NCBI GenBank assembly: GCA_002437495.1
Contig: DJQA01000008.1
Span: 132,322 to 196,321 of the forward strand
DNA from: Prevotellaceae bacterium UBA6398
GTDB lineage: Bacteria > Bacteroidota > Bacteroidia > Bacteroidales > Bacteroidaceae
Direction of reading: 5' to 3'
DNA length: 64,000 bases
Below are positions 43,382 to 52,229 of the stretch, in pieces; within the stretch, counting starts at the first letter, position 1, and each line of letters begins with the position of its first letter. The notes under the pieces were generated by a model, which was given only the letters and a program-made list of their open reading frames with translations, did no database searches and was not told where the DNA came from. Position numbers and translations under genes: made by a program.

Positions 43382-44827
43382 ATGAAACAAATAGCTTATG
43401 CCCTAACGGCTTTCATCCTGTGCCTTACGCTTGCCTCGTGCTTCAGCAGCAAGAAAATGATGAGCGACGGAGGCGAGGTAACGGGACAGCGCGGGGTGCG
43501 AATGGAAGAACCCGCACCCTACGGAATGGTGAAAGTGCCGCGCGGATACCTTAAAGTAGGGCTTGCCGAGCAAGACAGCCTATGGGGGAACATAATTCCT
43601 CAAAAGGACATTTCGGTTGACGGCTTTTGGATGGACCAAACCGAGGTTACGAACTCCATGTACAGGCAGTTTGTTTACTGGGTGCGCGACAGCATCATTC
43701 GTGAGCGCCTTGCCGACCCAAGTTACGGGGGCGATGAAACCTACAAGATAGAGGAGGACAAATACGGCGACCCCGTTACGCCACACCTCAACTGGAAAAA
43801 ACCAATACCCTGGCGCAAACCCACCGAGGACGAGGAGCGCGCAATAGAGAGCGTTTACACCTACCACCCGATAGACGGTTCGCGTATGCTCGACACTAAG
43901 CAGCTTAACTACCGCTACGAAATTTTCGACTACGCCAAGGCAGCAATGCGCAAATACCGGCTGAACCCCGAGGAACGCTCGCTCGACACCGACAAGCCCG
44001 CAGACCCCAACGAGGTTGTCATGATTTCGAAAGACACAGCATACGTTGACGACGACGGGAACATAGTTAGGCAAACCATAACACGCCCGCTGTCGAGCAT
44101 ATACGATTTTCTGAACACATATATAGTTAACGTGTATCCCGACACCACTTGCTGGGTGAACGACTTCCAAAACGCAAACAACGAAGTGTATCTCAAAACC
44201 TATTTCTCATCGCCCTCCTATAACGACTACCCCGTGGTGGGCGTAACATGGGAGCAGGCTAACGCCTTTTGCGCTTGGAGAACCGAATACCTTCTGAGAG
44301 GACTCGGTCCGGTTGCGAGAAACGTGCAACGCTACCGCCTGCCCTCTGAAATAGAATGGGAATACGCCGCACGCGGCAAGGAGGGTAACCCATTCCCATG
44401 GAAAGACGGCGGCACAAAGAACGACAAGGGTTGCTTCTTCGCCAACTTCAAGCCCGACAGGGGCAACTACACCGAAGACGGCAACCTCATAACCTCGAAA
44501 GTAGGCATATACGGCGCAAACTCCAACGGTTTGTTCGACATGGCGGGCAACGCCGCAGAATGGACAAACACGGAATACACCGAGGCGGGCGTCAGCAACA
44601 TGAGCGACATAAACCCCGAACTGAAATACAACGCCGCCAAGGAAGACCCCTACCGACTTAAGAAAAAAGTGGTGAGGGGAGGCTCGTGGAAAGACCCCGA
44701 ATCGCTGATACGCTCGGCATGGAGAACATACGAATACCAAAACCAGCCGCGCTCATACATAGGCTTCCGCTGCGTGCGCTCGTTGGCCGGAGCGGAAAGC
44801 GGGACAAACAAGGACAAAAAGAAATAA
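43382..44827 (+). CDS. porK: Type IX secretion lipoprotein PorK/GldK
   Basis: A 481-residue lipoprotein (lipobox LASC, Cys20) with a formylglycine-generating-enzyme-like fold: GYLKVGLAEQDSLWGN, SVDGFWMDQTEVTNSMYRQF (about 78-97), VVGVTWEQANAFCAWRTEYL, YRLPSEIEWEYAARG, and the end block VVRGGSWKDPESLIRSAWR with YIGFRCVR. The family has lost sulfatase-activating catalysis and forms the periplasmic ring with PorN. Length and gene order are as expected. Confidence 0.95.
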   Translation: MKQIAYALTAFILCLTLASCFSSKKMMSDGGEVTGQRGVRMEEPAPYGMVKVPRGYLKVGLAEQDSLWGNIIPQKDISVDGFWMDQTEVTNSMYRQFVYWVRDSIIRERLADPSYGGDETYKIEEDKYGDPVTPHLNWKKPIPWRKPTEDEERAIESVYTYHPIDGSRMLDTKQLNYRYEIFDYAKAAMRKYRLNPEERSLDTDKPADPNEVVMISKDTAYVDDDGNIVRQTITRPLSSIYDFLNTYIVNVYPDTTCWVNDFQNANNEVYLKTYFSSPSYNDYPVVGVTWEQANAFCAWRTEYLLRGLGPVARNVQRYRLPSEIEWEYAARGKEGNPFPWKDGGTKNDKGCFFANFKPDRGNYTEDGNLITSKVGIYGANSNGLFDMAGNAAEWTNTEYTEAGVSNMSDINPELKYNAAKEDPYRLKKKVVRGGSWKDPESLIRSAWRTYEYQNQPRSYIGFRCVRSLAGAESGTNKDKKK

Positions 44828-44837
44828 AATACAAGTT

Positions 44838-45644
44838 ATGAAAGCAAACAGCTTCAACATAATAGTGCGCCTGCAACGCTGGATGGACAGCGTGCCGGGA
44901 CAAACATTCCTGAATTACGCATATTCCTGGGGAGCGTCAATAGTAATACTCGGCGCACTCTTCAAACTCACACACCTTTTCGGCGCAGACATAATGCTTT
45001 TCATAGGAATGGGCACCGAGGTAATAGTGTTCTTCCTTTCAGCGTTCGACCGACCGTTCGACAAAGACAACGAAGCACCCGAACTTGAGGGAAGCCCCGA
45101 AGACGAGGAGGAAAATGCAATACAAACCGAAGCAGGAGGCACAAGCGCCACCACCATAATAATTGGCGGAGGCAGCGGAACAAGTTCGCAACAGGCGGGC
45201 GGCGAAATTCCCCGGGCTGCAATGGCGGCAGACACACCCACGCAAGGCGGAGGCGTTGTCATGAGCGGCGGCGCGGCAGTACTGACCGATGCCAGAAACG
45301 CAGCAAACCCCGAACTGGGAGACGCTACGCAGAACTATGTCGACAAACTGAAAGAACTAACCGAAGTACTCACCAAGGTGGAAGAGCAAAGCCGCAAAAT
45401 GACCACCGACAGCGAAGAGATGATAAACCTCAACCGCACCCTTACGGGCATAAACACCGTTTACGAACTACAGCTGAAGAGCATAAGCTCGCAAATAGGC
45501 ACTATAGACCAGATAAACGAGCAGACCCGCAAAATGGCAAAGCAAATCGAGGAACTGAACGGCGTTTACAGCCGCATGATCAAAGCCCTCACGGTAAACA
45601 TGAAGAATGCCGCAGCAGCATCTTCGGACGGCATGGCCGAATAG
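44838..45644 (+). CDS. porL: Type IX secretion inner membrane motor protein PorL/GldL
   Basis: A 268-residue protein with two membrane helices (SWGASIVILGALFKLTHL and GADIMLFIGMGTEVIVFFLS, about 30-70), then a cytoplasmic region. Residues about 75-150 are low-complexity (Glu-rich EGSPEDEEENA, then Gly/Ala-rich GGGSGTSSQQAGG). From about 165 a helical coiled-coil-like segment follows (VDKLKELTEVLTKVEEQSRK). With PorM it forms the proton-driven rotary motor of T9SS. It lies 10 bp from porK. Confidence 0.95.
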   Translation: MKANSFNIIVRLQRWMDSVPGQTFLNYAYSWGASIVILGALFKLTHLFGADIMLFIGMGTEVIVFFLSAFDRPFDKDNEAPELEGSPEDEEENAIQTEAGGTSATTIIIGGGSGTSSQQAGGEIPRAAMAADTPTQGGGVVMSGGAAVLTDARNAANPELGDATQNYVDKLKELTEVLTKVEEQSRKMTTDSEEMINLNRTLTGINTVYELQLKSISSQIGTIDQINEQTRKMAKQIEELNGVYSRMIKALTVNMKNAAAASSDGMAE

Positions 45645-45695
45645 CCCCGCCGCACAACCGCCATTTGCCAAAAACAGCGAAACCAACACAGCAAA

Positions 45696-47261
45696 ATGGG
45701 AATTAAAAGAAGACCGGTATCTCCAAGGCAGAAGATGATAAACCTCATGTACATCGTTCTGCTGGCCATGCTCGCCCTCAACGTGTCGCCCGATGTTCTA
45801 AACGGCTTCACGATTGTAGAGGACAACATAAGACGCTCAACGGCAAGCACGGCATCGGACAACGCGGCTATGTACAGGAACTTTGACGAGCAAATGAAAG
45901 CCAACCCCATAAAAGTAAGGGAATGGTTTGAAAAAGCGCGCCGCGTGCGCGCCATGAGCGACTCACTTTATAACTACGCCGAAAAACTAAAACGAGCCAT
46001 TGTGGTGCATTCCGACGGAAAGAACGGCAATGTTCACGACATTATCAATAAAGACGACCTTGAAGGCTCTACATACGTTATGCTCAACCCCACTAATGGG
46101 CAAGGGCGTAAACTGTATGATGCCATAAACTCCTATCGCAGGAAAATTACCGCGATGATAACCGACAAGGACGAGATTGCCGTAATAAGCAAAAACCTCG
46201 CCACGGTAGTGCCGCGCCGCAAAAACACTCTGGGAAAGAACTGGCAGCAATACATGTTCGAGAACACTCCCACGGCGGCTGCGGTGGCGCTGCTAAGCAA
46301 ACTGCAAAACGATGTAAGGTATGCCGAAGGCGTGGCACTACACCATCTTGTGTCAAACATCGACGTAAAGGACATACGCGTAAACGAGCTTGACGCTTTC
46401 GTTATACCCAACTCAAACACTATAGTGCAGGGCGGAAAATTCAGCGCACGCATAATAATGGCTGCGGTTGACACAACGATGCGCCCATCTATATACGTGG
46501 GAGGGCGCAAGGTTGCACCCAACGGAATTTACGAGTTCACCTGCGGAAGAACGGGCGACTTCAATTTCTCGGGATACATAGAGATGCAAAACGGGCTTGG
46601 AAACACCGTGCGCCGCAACTTCACACAAAAATACACCGTGGTGGCCCCATCGGCAACCGTTTCCGCCGACTTGATGAACGTGCTGTATGCAGGCTACAAC
46701 AACCCAATGAGCGTCTCTGCCCCCGGAGTGCCGCTCAACAAAATAGGCGTTTCAATGGCAGGCGGCACACTACAACCCACCGGCAACGGCAAATACATAG
46801 CGCGGCCCGCAACAGTTGGAAAAGATGCCGTGATTACCGTAACCGCCAATATGGAAGGGCGCAACGTGGAAATGGGCAAATTCACATTCCATGTGCGCAA
46901 ACTTCCCGACCCCACGGCATACATCGCATTTAACGATGAAAAAGGCAACGCCAACCAATACAAAGGCGGTCGACCGCTCTCAAAGGCAACCCTCATGGGC
47001 ACACGCGGCATAGGCGCAGCCATAGACGACGGACTGCTCAATATACCGTTCAGAGTGCTCGGCTTCGAAACCGTGTTCTTCGACAATATGGGCAACGCCG
47101 TACCGGAAATATCAAGATCCTCAAACTTCACCGAAAGGCAGAGAAACATGTTCCGCATGCTGCCAAGGGGAAGGCGCTTCTACATAACCCGCGTAAAAGC
47201 CATCGGTCCCGACGGAATAGAGCGCACATTACCACAGGCTCTTGAAGTTATAGTAAACTAA
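45696..47261 (+). CDS. porM: Type IX secretion periplasmic motor shaft PorM/GldM
   Basis: A 521-residue protein with one N-terminal membrane helix (MINLMYIVLLAMLALNVSPDVLNGF, about 10-34) carrying the family's start pattern, a helical periplasmic domain to about 220, and beta-rich domains after that (FVIPNSNTIVQGGKFSARI, YTVVAPSATVSADLMNVLYAG, FVHF-like strands near 400). It couples the PorL motor to the PorK/N ring. The end LPQALEVIVN is typical. The gene lies 51 bp after porL. Confidence 0.95.
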   Translation: MGIKRRPVSPRQKMINLMYIVLLAMLALNVSPDVLNGFTIVEDNIRRSTASTASDNAAMYRNFDEQMKANPIKVREWFEKARRVRAMSDSLYNYAEKLKRAIVVHSDGKNGNVHDIINKDDLEGSTYVMLNPTNGQGRKLYDAINSYRRKITAMITDKDEIAVISKNLATVVPRRKNTLGKNWQQYMFENTPTAAAVALLSKLQNDVRYAEGVALHHLVSNIDVKDIRVNELDAFVIPNSNTIVQGGKFSARIIMAAVDTTMRPSIYVGGRKVAPNGIYEFTCGRTGDFNFSGYIEMQNGLGNTVRRNFTQKYTVVAPSATVSADLMNVLYAGYNNPMSVSAPGVPLNKIGVSMAGGTLQPTGNGKYIARPATVGKDAVITVTANMEGRNVEMGKFTFHVRKLPDPTAYIAFNDEKGNANQYKGGRPLSKATLMGTRGIGAAIDDGLLNIPFRVLGFETVFFDNMGNAVPEISRSSNFTERQRNMFRMLPRGRRFYITRVKAIGPDGIERTLPQALEVIVN

Positions 47262-47286
47262 CGAAAATACAACAACGATTACGATT

Positions 47287-48537
47287 ATGCGTAACATAAA
47301 GACAAAATACCTGCTGCCGGCATTAATGGCCGTAATGGCAATGCTAACCACCATTCCGGCAGAGGCGCAAAGCAATACGGGCGGAGAAGGCCGACCATCG
47401 CTGTCAGTGCGCCGCCAGCGCCAATCAGCGTTCACCTCGCGCAAGCCACAGGCGAAAAGGGCAGCCGGAACAAAGTCTACGGCAAAAAAAACTACTGCCG
47501 CAAAGCCTGCCGCCACGCCCATAAAAGCCGCTGCTGCCGACACTGCAAACACACCAAGCCCATCGCGCCCCCGTTTTGTACCTCGTAGGCTACAAAACGC
47601 CGCCACAGCAACAAAGATTTCGGACGACCGCGCACAGAGCGACTTCCCCACCGCACCCGATATGCCCAAAGACGTGTCGTGGCGCAGGGACATATACCGC
47701 ACGCTCGACCTTACGCAAGATACCAACGCCACACTCTACTACCCGCTCGAGCAGCAGGGAGACCAAATAAACCTGTTTACATACATACTGAAGCTCATAC
47801 TGCGCGGGCAAGTCAAAGCCTATGACTACTCGCTCAACGGCAATGAAAACTTCGATGCCAAGAACCAGGTTAAGCCAAAGGACATTCTTGACCGATACCA
47901 TATATATTATGAGACAAAAGACGGCAGAATGCACATAAACGACAACGACATACCCGCAGCCGAAGTGCTTGAATACTTCATAAAGGAAAGCTCGTATTTC
48001 GACCAGCACACCGCAACATACCACACAAAAGTAATAGCCCTGTGTCCTGTGCTTAAAAGGGCCGATGACTTTGGCGGGGCGGATGCCAAATACCCCATGT
48101 TCTGGGTTAAATACGATGACATAGCGCCGTATCTCGCCAAACTGCCGCTAACGGGAAGCAACTACAACAACGCCTCGACCATGAGCGCGGACGACTATTT
48201 TGCAATGAACCGCTACCAAGGCAAAATATACAAGACAAACAACCTTCAGGGCAAGGTGCTCGCAAACTACTGCACCACCGACTCGGCATTGGCAAAAGAG
48301 CAGAAAAAGATAGAGAAACAGCTCACCGACTTCGAACGCCACATTTGGGGCAACGACTCCACCGACTCGGCCAAAATCAAAAAAGACACCATAGTAGGCA
48401 AAAAAGAGAGACGCAGACGCACACTCTCCAGCCGCCGAAGCAGAAACAGTACAAGCGTGAAAGAAAAAAGAACAAAAGGCTCAAGCTCGTCATCGTCCGG
48501 AAGCCCTCGCGTGTCGGTGCGTCGCCAGCGCCACTAA
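47287..48537 (+). CDS. porN: Type IX secretion ring protein PorN/GldN
   Basis: A 416-residue periplasmic protein with a signal peptide ending near PAEAQ. Residues 30-110 are a disordered basic/Ala-rich linker, then the GldN core (DVSWRRDIYRTLDLTQDTN, about 137-155, through FWVKYDDIAPYLAKLPL to NNLQGKVLANYC). The last ~55 residues are Ser/Arg-rich. The short motif SVRRQR occurs both at residues 40-45 and at the extreme C-terminus, a feature I do not know from other PorN proteins. It forms the ring with PorK. Last gene of the operon. Confidence 0.93.
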   Translation: MRNIKTKYLLPALMAVMAMLTTIPAEAQSNTGGEGRPSLSVRRQRQSAFTSRKPQAKRAAGTKSTAKKTTAAKPAATPIKAAAADTANTPSPSRPRFVPRRLQNAATATKISDDRAQSDFPTAPDMPKDVSWRRDIYRTLDLTQDTNATLYYPLEQQGDQINLFTYILKLILRGQVKAYDYSLNGNENFDAKNQVKPKDILDRYHIYYETKDGRMHINDNDIPAAEVLEYFIKESSYFDQHTATYHTKVIALCPVLKRADDFGGADAKYPMFWVKYDDIAPYLAKLPLTGSNYNNASTMSADDYFAMNRYQGKIYKTNNLQGKVLANYCTTDSALAKEQKKIEKQLTDFERHIWGNDSTDSAKIKKDTIVGKKERRRRTLSSRRSRNSTSVKEKRTKGSSSSSSGSPRVSVRRQRH

Positions 48538-48562
48538 GAAACCCGCATCATGCCAACATAAC

Positions 48563-48590
48563 AAGCCCCGCCCCCAAAAGCGGGGCTTTA
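48563..48590 (+). terminator. Intrinsic terminator of the por operon
   Basis: AAGCCCCGC and GCGGGGCTT are exact arms around CCCCAAAA, followed by TATT. It lies 26 bp after the porN stop. Confidence 0.8.
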
Positions 48591-48613
48591 TTCTGCCTGC
48601 CCGGCAAAGACCG

Positions 48614-49090
48614 TCAGGACTTGCGCCCCTGCAGACGGCAAGCCGCACCGCCAGCCCAAAGCACCGCAAAACTCGTAATCCACAGGTAATACCCTTCCGC
48701 CAACACAAAACTTTTCATGTTCATGGCTTCGTCAACGATTATTTTCGGGCAGAACGAAAACAAGCCTCCCAAGGCGACCGTCAGCATAGCCAGACAATTA
48801 AAGCGCACGTACCTGCTATTGAAGAAATATATGACAGACAACACATAAGTAACGTTCGCATACCATGCAAGGAAATAAAAACCATATTTCCCTCCTGCGA
48901 ACACCGCCATCCACCCCCATAGCAAGCTCCACCATCCGCCGATTGCATTCTCACGCGACAAACCTTCCGTAAGGTAATCAGGGAAACAACAGGCGGCAAT
49001 GTAACACAGTCCGCTAAGCGACACCACCACTTTTTTACATATAGGTATTTTCCTAAACCTTACCTGCGGTATGTTGTTCTTTTCTTCCAT
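48614..49090 (-). CDS. Small membrane protein of unknown function
   Basis: The start at 49090 (MEEKNNIPQVRFRKIPICKK) gives 158 residues with four hydrophobic segments (VVVSLSGLCYIAACCF, WWSLLWGWMAVFAGGKYGFYFL, FNCLAMLTVALGGLFSF, YLWITSFAVLWAGGA). The start is supported by a TATATTTG box on minus (49118-49111), about 20 bp upstream. No family is recognised. It is rich in Cys and aromatic residues and unrelated in strand to the por operon. Confidence 0.65.
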   Translation of the reverse strand: MEEKNNIPQVRFRKIPICKKVVVSLSGLCYIAACCFPDYLTEGLSRENAIGGWWSLLWGWMAVFAGGKYGFYFLAWYANVTYVLSVIYFFNSRYVRFNCLAMLTVALGGLFSFCPKIIVDEAMNMKSFVLAEGYYLWITSFAVLWAGGAACRLQGRKS

Positions 49091-49293
49091 TCCGTCATTG
49101 TTTTGCAATGCAAATATAACAGTTTTACAAACAACACCACACGGCATACACAAATTCCCGAATGGCAGCGTTCTCCGTTTTAACTGTTATATGGCGCATA
49201 TTCGGGCTGTTTTTGCATATCATTGGTTTTCAATGGATTACCTACTTTTGAAATAATCTTATAAGTTTTTGTTTTTCAGAAGTTTGTAAACGA

Positions 49294-49377
49294 CAAAAAA
49301 AGGTCTGATGTAGTTTGAATTATATCAGACATAATTTTTCCTACATAGGACATGGTTTTTCCCACGTCCTATGTGGT
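49294..49377 (-). repeat. 4 x 21-bp palindromic array 10 (minus orientation)
   Basis: Read on minus: unit 1 at 49377-49357 (CACATAGGACGTG), unit 2 at 49356-49336 (CATGTCCTATGTA), unit 3 at 49335-49315 (TATGTCTGATATA) and unit 4 from 49314 (TACATCAGACC) with a T-run to 49294. The tail CTGAAAAACAAAAACTTA follows on minus (49279-49262). It is the only copy clearly on minus. It lies in the 49091-49714 gap between divergent genes. Confidence 0.85.
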
Positions 49378-49455
49378 TTTTGCAGCTTTTGTTTTGCGCC
49401 ATTTGCCGGGGCGTATGGCATACGCCATGCACGCCACCGCATGAACCGCACCGCA
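49378..49455 (-). repeat. REP-like left module of composite repeat, copy 10 (minus orientation)
   Basis: One hairpin remains (GGGGCGTATGGCATACGCC, 49408-49426), with GCGGTTCATGCGGTGGCG read on minus at its outer side (49455-49430). The CCAATACCGC junction is missing here. The module therefore turned round together with its array. Confidence 0.7.
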
Positions 49456-49612
49456 AACCTGTGTTGCCGCGTTGCCGGACATTTATCCTTTTTATATGCA
49501 AAAATCCGCTCGTATGGTGGGAAAATACGTTTTTGATGGTAAGTATTTATACCACAGGTAGCATTTGCATATTTTAGCGGCATTTTTGCACACTAATACT
49601 CTGCATAAAATT

Positions 49613-49642
49613 TTGCACGGAAATTGTAATGCGGTAATTTTG
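49613..49642 (+). promoter_or_regulatory. Predicted promoter of the TolC-HlyD-ABC operon
   Basis: TTTG (49613-49616) and TAATTTTG (49635-49642) are 18 bp apart, close to the Bacteroides consensus. The coding start lies 72 bp beyond. Confidence 0.6.
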
Positions 49643-49714
49643 CAGCATGAAACAGGCTGTGCCACACAGCCGTTACAAACAAACCCGCATGGGCAAATAA
49701 AACGGTAAATACTT

Positions 49715-51169
49715 ATGAAAAAAATCGTTTTTATCCTGTTCGCTTTCATTTCCGGCATCTCCATGCAGGGGCAGAACACACTTTCGCTCGACAGTTGCCG
49801 CTCCATGGCCCTTGCCAACAACAAGCGGCTGCTGATTGCCGGAAAGGAAATCGAAAAGGCAGAATACACCAGCAAGGCAGCAAAAACCAACTACCTTCCC
49901 AAGCTCAAGGCCACTGCCGCATATTTCCGCAACAGCCGCGAAATGCACCTGCTTGACAACTCCACCCGCAACAGGCTCAACAACCTCGGCACGTCAATAT
50001 CGCAGCCTCTCGGCTCGATGGTGCAGATTGTAGAGCAATACCACCCCGAACTTGCCAACAAGCTCACACAGTTCGGCAACAACGTAATTGGCGAGATTTC
50101 GGACGTGGGGCACAGGATAAACAAAGGCTTCGAAACCGACACGCGCAACATGTTTGCAGGCGCGCTGACCATTACACAGCCCTTGTACATGGGCGGGAAA
50201 ATACGCGCCTACAACGAGATAACAAACTTTGCAAAGCAGATTGCCGAGGAAAAACACCGCAGCGGAGCGCAGGAGGTTGTTCTCGAGGTTGACGAGGCAT
50301 ACTGGCGCGTGGTATCGCTGGTGAACAAAAAGAAACTCGCCGAAAGCTACGTTAACCTGCTTAAGCGTCTCGACGGCGATATGCAGAAAATGATAAAGGA
50401 GGGCGTGGCGACAAAAGCCAACGGGCTGACGGTGAGCGTTAAGCTGAACGAGGCCGAGATGACACTCACAAAGGTGGACGACGGGCTTACACTTTCGCGC
50501 ATGGTGCTGTGCCAGCTGTGCGGAATGCCCCTTGAAAGCAACTTCACCCTTGAAGACGAGAAAAGAGAGCAGCTTGACCCGGCAAAGGGCGGCGCATCGT
50601 TCGACATAAACCAGGCATACACAAACCGTCCCGAGCTGCGCAGTCTTGAACTTGCCACCAAGATATACGACAAGAAAGTACAGGTAGCCCGCTCGGAGTT
50701 TCTTCCGCAAGTGGCTCTCATAGGTAACTATCTGCTCACCAACCCATCGGTTTACAACGGCTTTGAAAACAAGTTCAAGGGAATGTTCAACGTTGGCGTA
50801 ATGGTAAGCGCACCGCTATTTGAATGGGGCGAGAACAAATATAAAATACGCACCGCGAAAGCCGACGCAGTTATAGCAAAATACGAACTAGAGGAAGCAA
50901 AGGAAAAAATAGAGCTGCAAGTTAACCAGCAGTCGTTTCGCGTTAGAGAGGCGGAAAAGCTGCTGGCCCGCGCCCGCAAAAACTGCGAAAGTGCCGATGA
51001 GAACATGAAGACTGCAAACGTGGGCTTCAAGGAAGGAGTGATACCTACAAGCGACCTCCTTGCCGCACAAACAGCCTGGGTGTCGGCTCACAGCGAGGTG
51101 ATTGATGCCGAAATAAACGCACGCCTCGCGCAAACATACCTCAAGAAATCACTGGGAACATTGAAATAG
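49715..51169 (+). CDS. TolC-family outer membrane efflux protein
   Basis: A 484-residue outer membrane channel with a signal peptide ending near ISMQGQN. The two TolC repeats are seen as LDSCRSMALANNKRLLIAGKEIEKAEYTSKAAKTNYLPKL-type text split around residues 27-67 and the second half beginning near NRPELRSLELATKIYDKKVQ (about 305-325). Long helical segments lie between. It pairs with the membrane fusion protein 15 bp downstream to form an exit duct for the ABC-2 permeases that follow. The substrate is unknown. Confidence 0.92.
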   Translation: MKKIVFILFAFISGISMQGQNTLSLDSCRSMALANNKRLLIAGKEIEKAEYTSKAAKTNYLPKLKATAAYFRNSREMHLLDNSTRNRLNNLGTSISQPLGSMVQIVEQYHPELANKLTQFGNNVIGEISDVGHRINKGFETDTRNMFAGALTITQPLYMGGKIRAYNEITNFAKQIAEEKHRSGAQEVVLEVDEAYWRVVSLVNKKKLAESYVNLLKRLDGDMQKMIKEGVATKANGLTVSVKLNEAEMTLTKVDDGLTLSRMVLCQLCGMPLESNFTLEDEKREQLDPAKGGASFDINQAYTNRPELRSLELATKIYDKKVQVARSEFLPQVALIGNYLLTNPSVYNGFENKFKGMFNVGVMVSAPLFEWGENKYKIRTAKADAVIAKYELEEAKEKIELQVNQQSFRVREAEKLLARARKNCESADENMKTANVGFKEGVIPTSDLLAAQTAWVSAHSEVIDAEINARLAQTYLKKSLGTLK

Positions 51170-51184
51170 GAAAATTTTAAAGCT

Positions 51185-52183
51185 ATGGCTAAAATGACAA
51201 AAGAGAGGAAAAACCTCTCGATAGGACTGTTGGTTTTCACCGCCGTGATAATCGCCACGGCTGTAATGGGCATAATTCTACTGCAACCCTCAACCGAATA
51301 CATAGAGGGAGAGGCTGATGTTGAGGAATACCGCGTTTCGAGCAAGGTGCCCGCGCGAATAGTTAGGTTTCTCGTTGAGGAAGGCGACACCGTGCACGCA
51401 GGCGACACACTCGTAATTCTTGACGCGCCCGACGTTGAGGCAAAACTGCAACAGGCACAGGCAGCCGAGGCAGCGGCACAGGCGCAAAGCGATGAGGCAC
51501 GAAACGGCGCACGCAAGGAGCAAATCCAAGGCGCTTACAGCATGTGGCAGAAAGCAAAGGCGGGAGTGAACATAGCCCAAAAGACATATACCAGAATAAA
51601 GAACCTATACGAGCAAGGGGTTGTGGCGGCGCAAAAATTCGACGAAGCCACAGCCCAACGCGATGCAGCAATAGCCACCGAGAAAGCCGCACGCTCGCAA
51701 TACGACATGGCGGTGAACGGCGCGCGCCGCGAAGACAAGGCGGCAGCCGAAGCCCTTGTGAACCGCGCCAAAGGCGCCATAAACGAAGTACAGTCGTATA
51801 TCAACGAAACCGTGCTCACCGCGCAAGACGATGGCGAAGTAACCGAAATATTCCCAAAAGCCGGAGAACTCGTGGGCTCGGGCGCACCGATAATGAACAT
51901 ATCCATAATGGGCAAAATGTGGGTGTCGTTCAATGTACGCGAAGACCTGCTTAAAGATTTCGGCATCGGAAAAACATTCACGGCTTCCGCGCCCGCGCTC
52001 GGCGGAAAAGAGATTAAGCTACGCACATACTACATGAAGGACGTGGGGAGCTATGCGGCGTGGAAAGCCACAAAAGCCACAGGGTCTTACGACATGAAAA
52101 CCTTTCAAATAAAGGCGCGCCCCATTAGTGGAGCAAACGGCTTGCGCCCCGGAATGTCGATAATTTTCCCCATAAAACACTGA
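51185..52183 (+). CDS. HlyD-family membrane fusion protein
   Basis: A 332-residue periplasmic adaptor anchored by one N-terminal helix (LSIGLLVFTAVIIATAVMGIILL). The lipoyl half-motifs flank a coiled-coil hairpin: VSSKVPARIVRFLVEEGDTVHAGDTLVILD (about 50-80 in two halves) and ETVLTAQDDGEVTEIFPKAGELVGSG (about 208-233). A beta-barrel domain follows (MWVSFNVREDLLKDFGIGK). It bridges the inner membrane permeases and TolC. It ends 46 bp before the first ABC-2 permease gene. Confidence 0.93.
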   Translation: MAKMTKERKNLSIGLLVFTAVIIATAVMGIILLQPSTEYIEGEADVEEYRVSSKVPARIVRFLVEEGDTVHAGDTLVILDAPDVEAKLQQAQAAEAAAQAQSDEARNGARKEQIQGAYSMWQKAKAGVNIAQKTYTRIKNLYEQGVVAAQKFDEATAQRDAAIATEKAARSQYDMAVNGARREDKAAAEALVNRAKGAINEVQSYINETVLTAQDDGEVTEIFPKAGELVGSGAPIMNISIMGKMWVSFNVREDLLKDFGIGKTFTASAPALGGKEIKLRTYYMKDVGSYAAWKATKATGSYDMKTFQIKARPISGANGLRPGMSIIFPIKH

Positions 52184-52229
52184 TGCCGCAAGGCAGCACC
52201 ATTACTGTTTTTGCTTAAGCTGCATTAAA

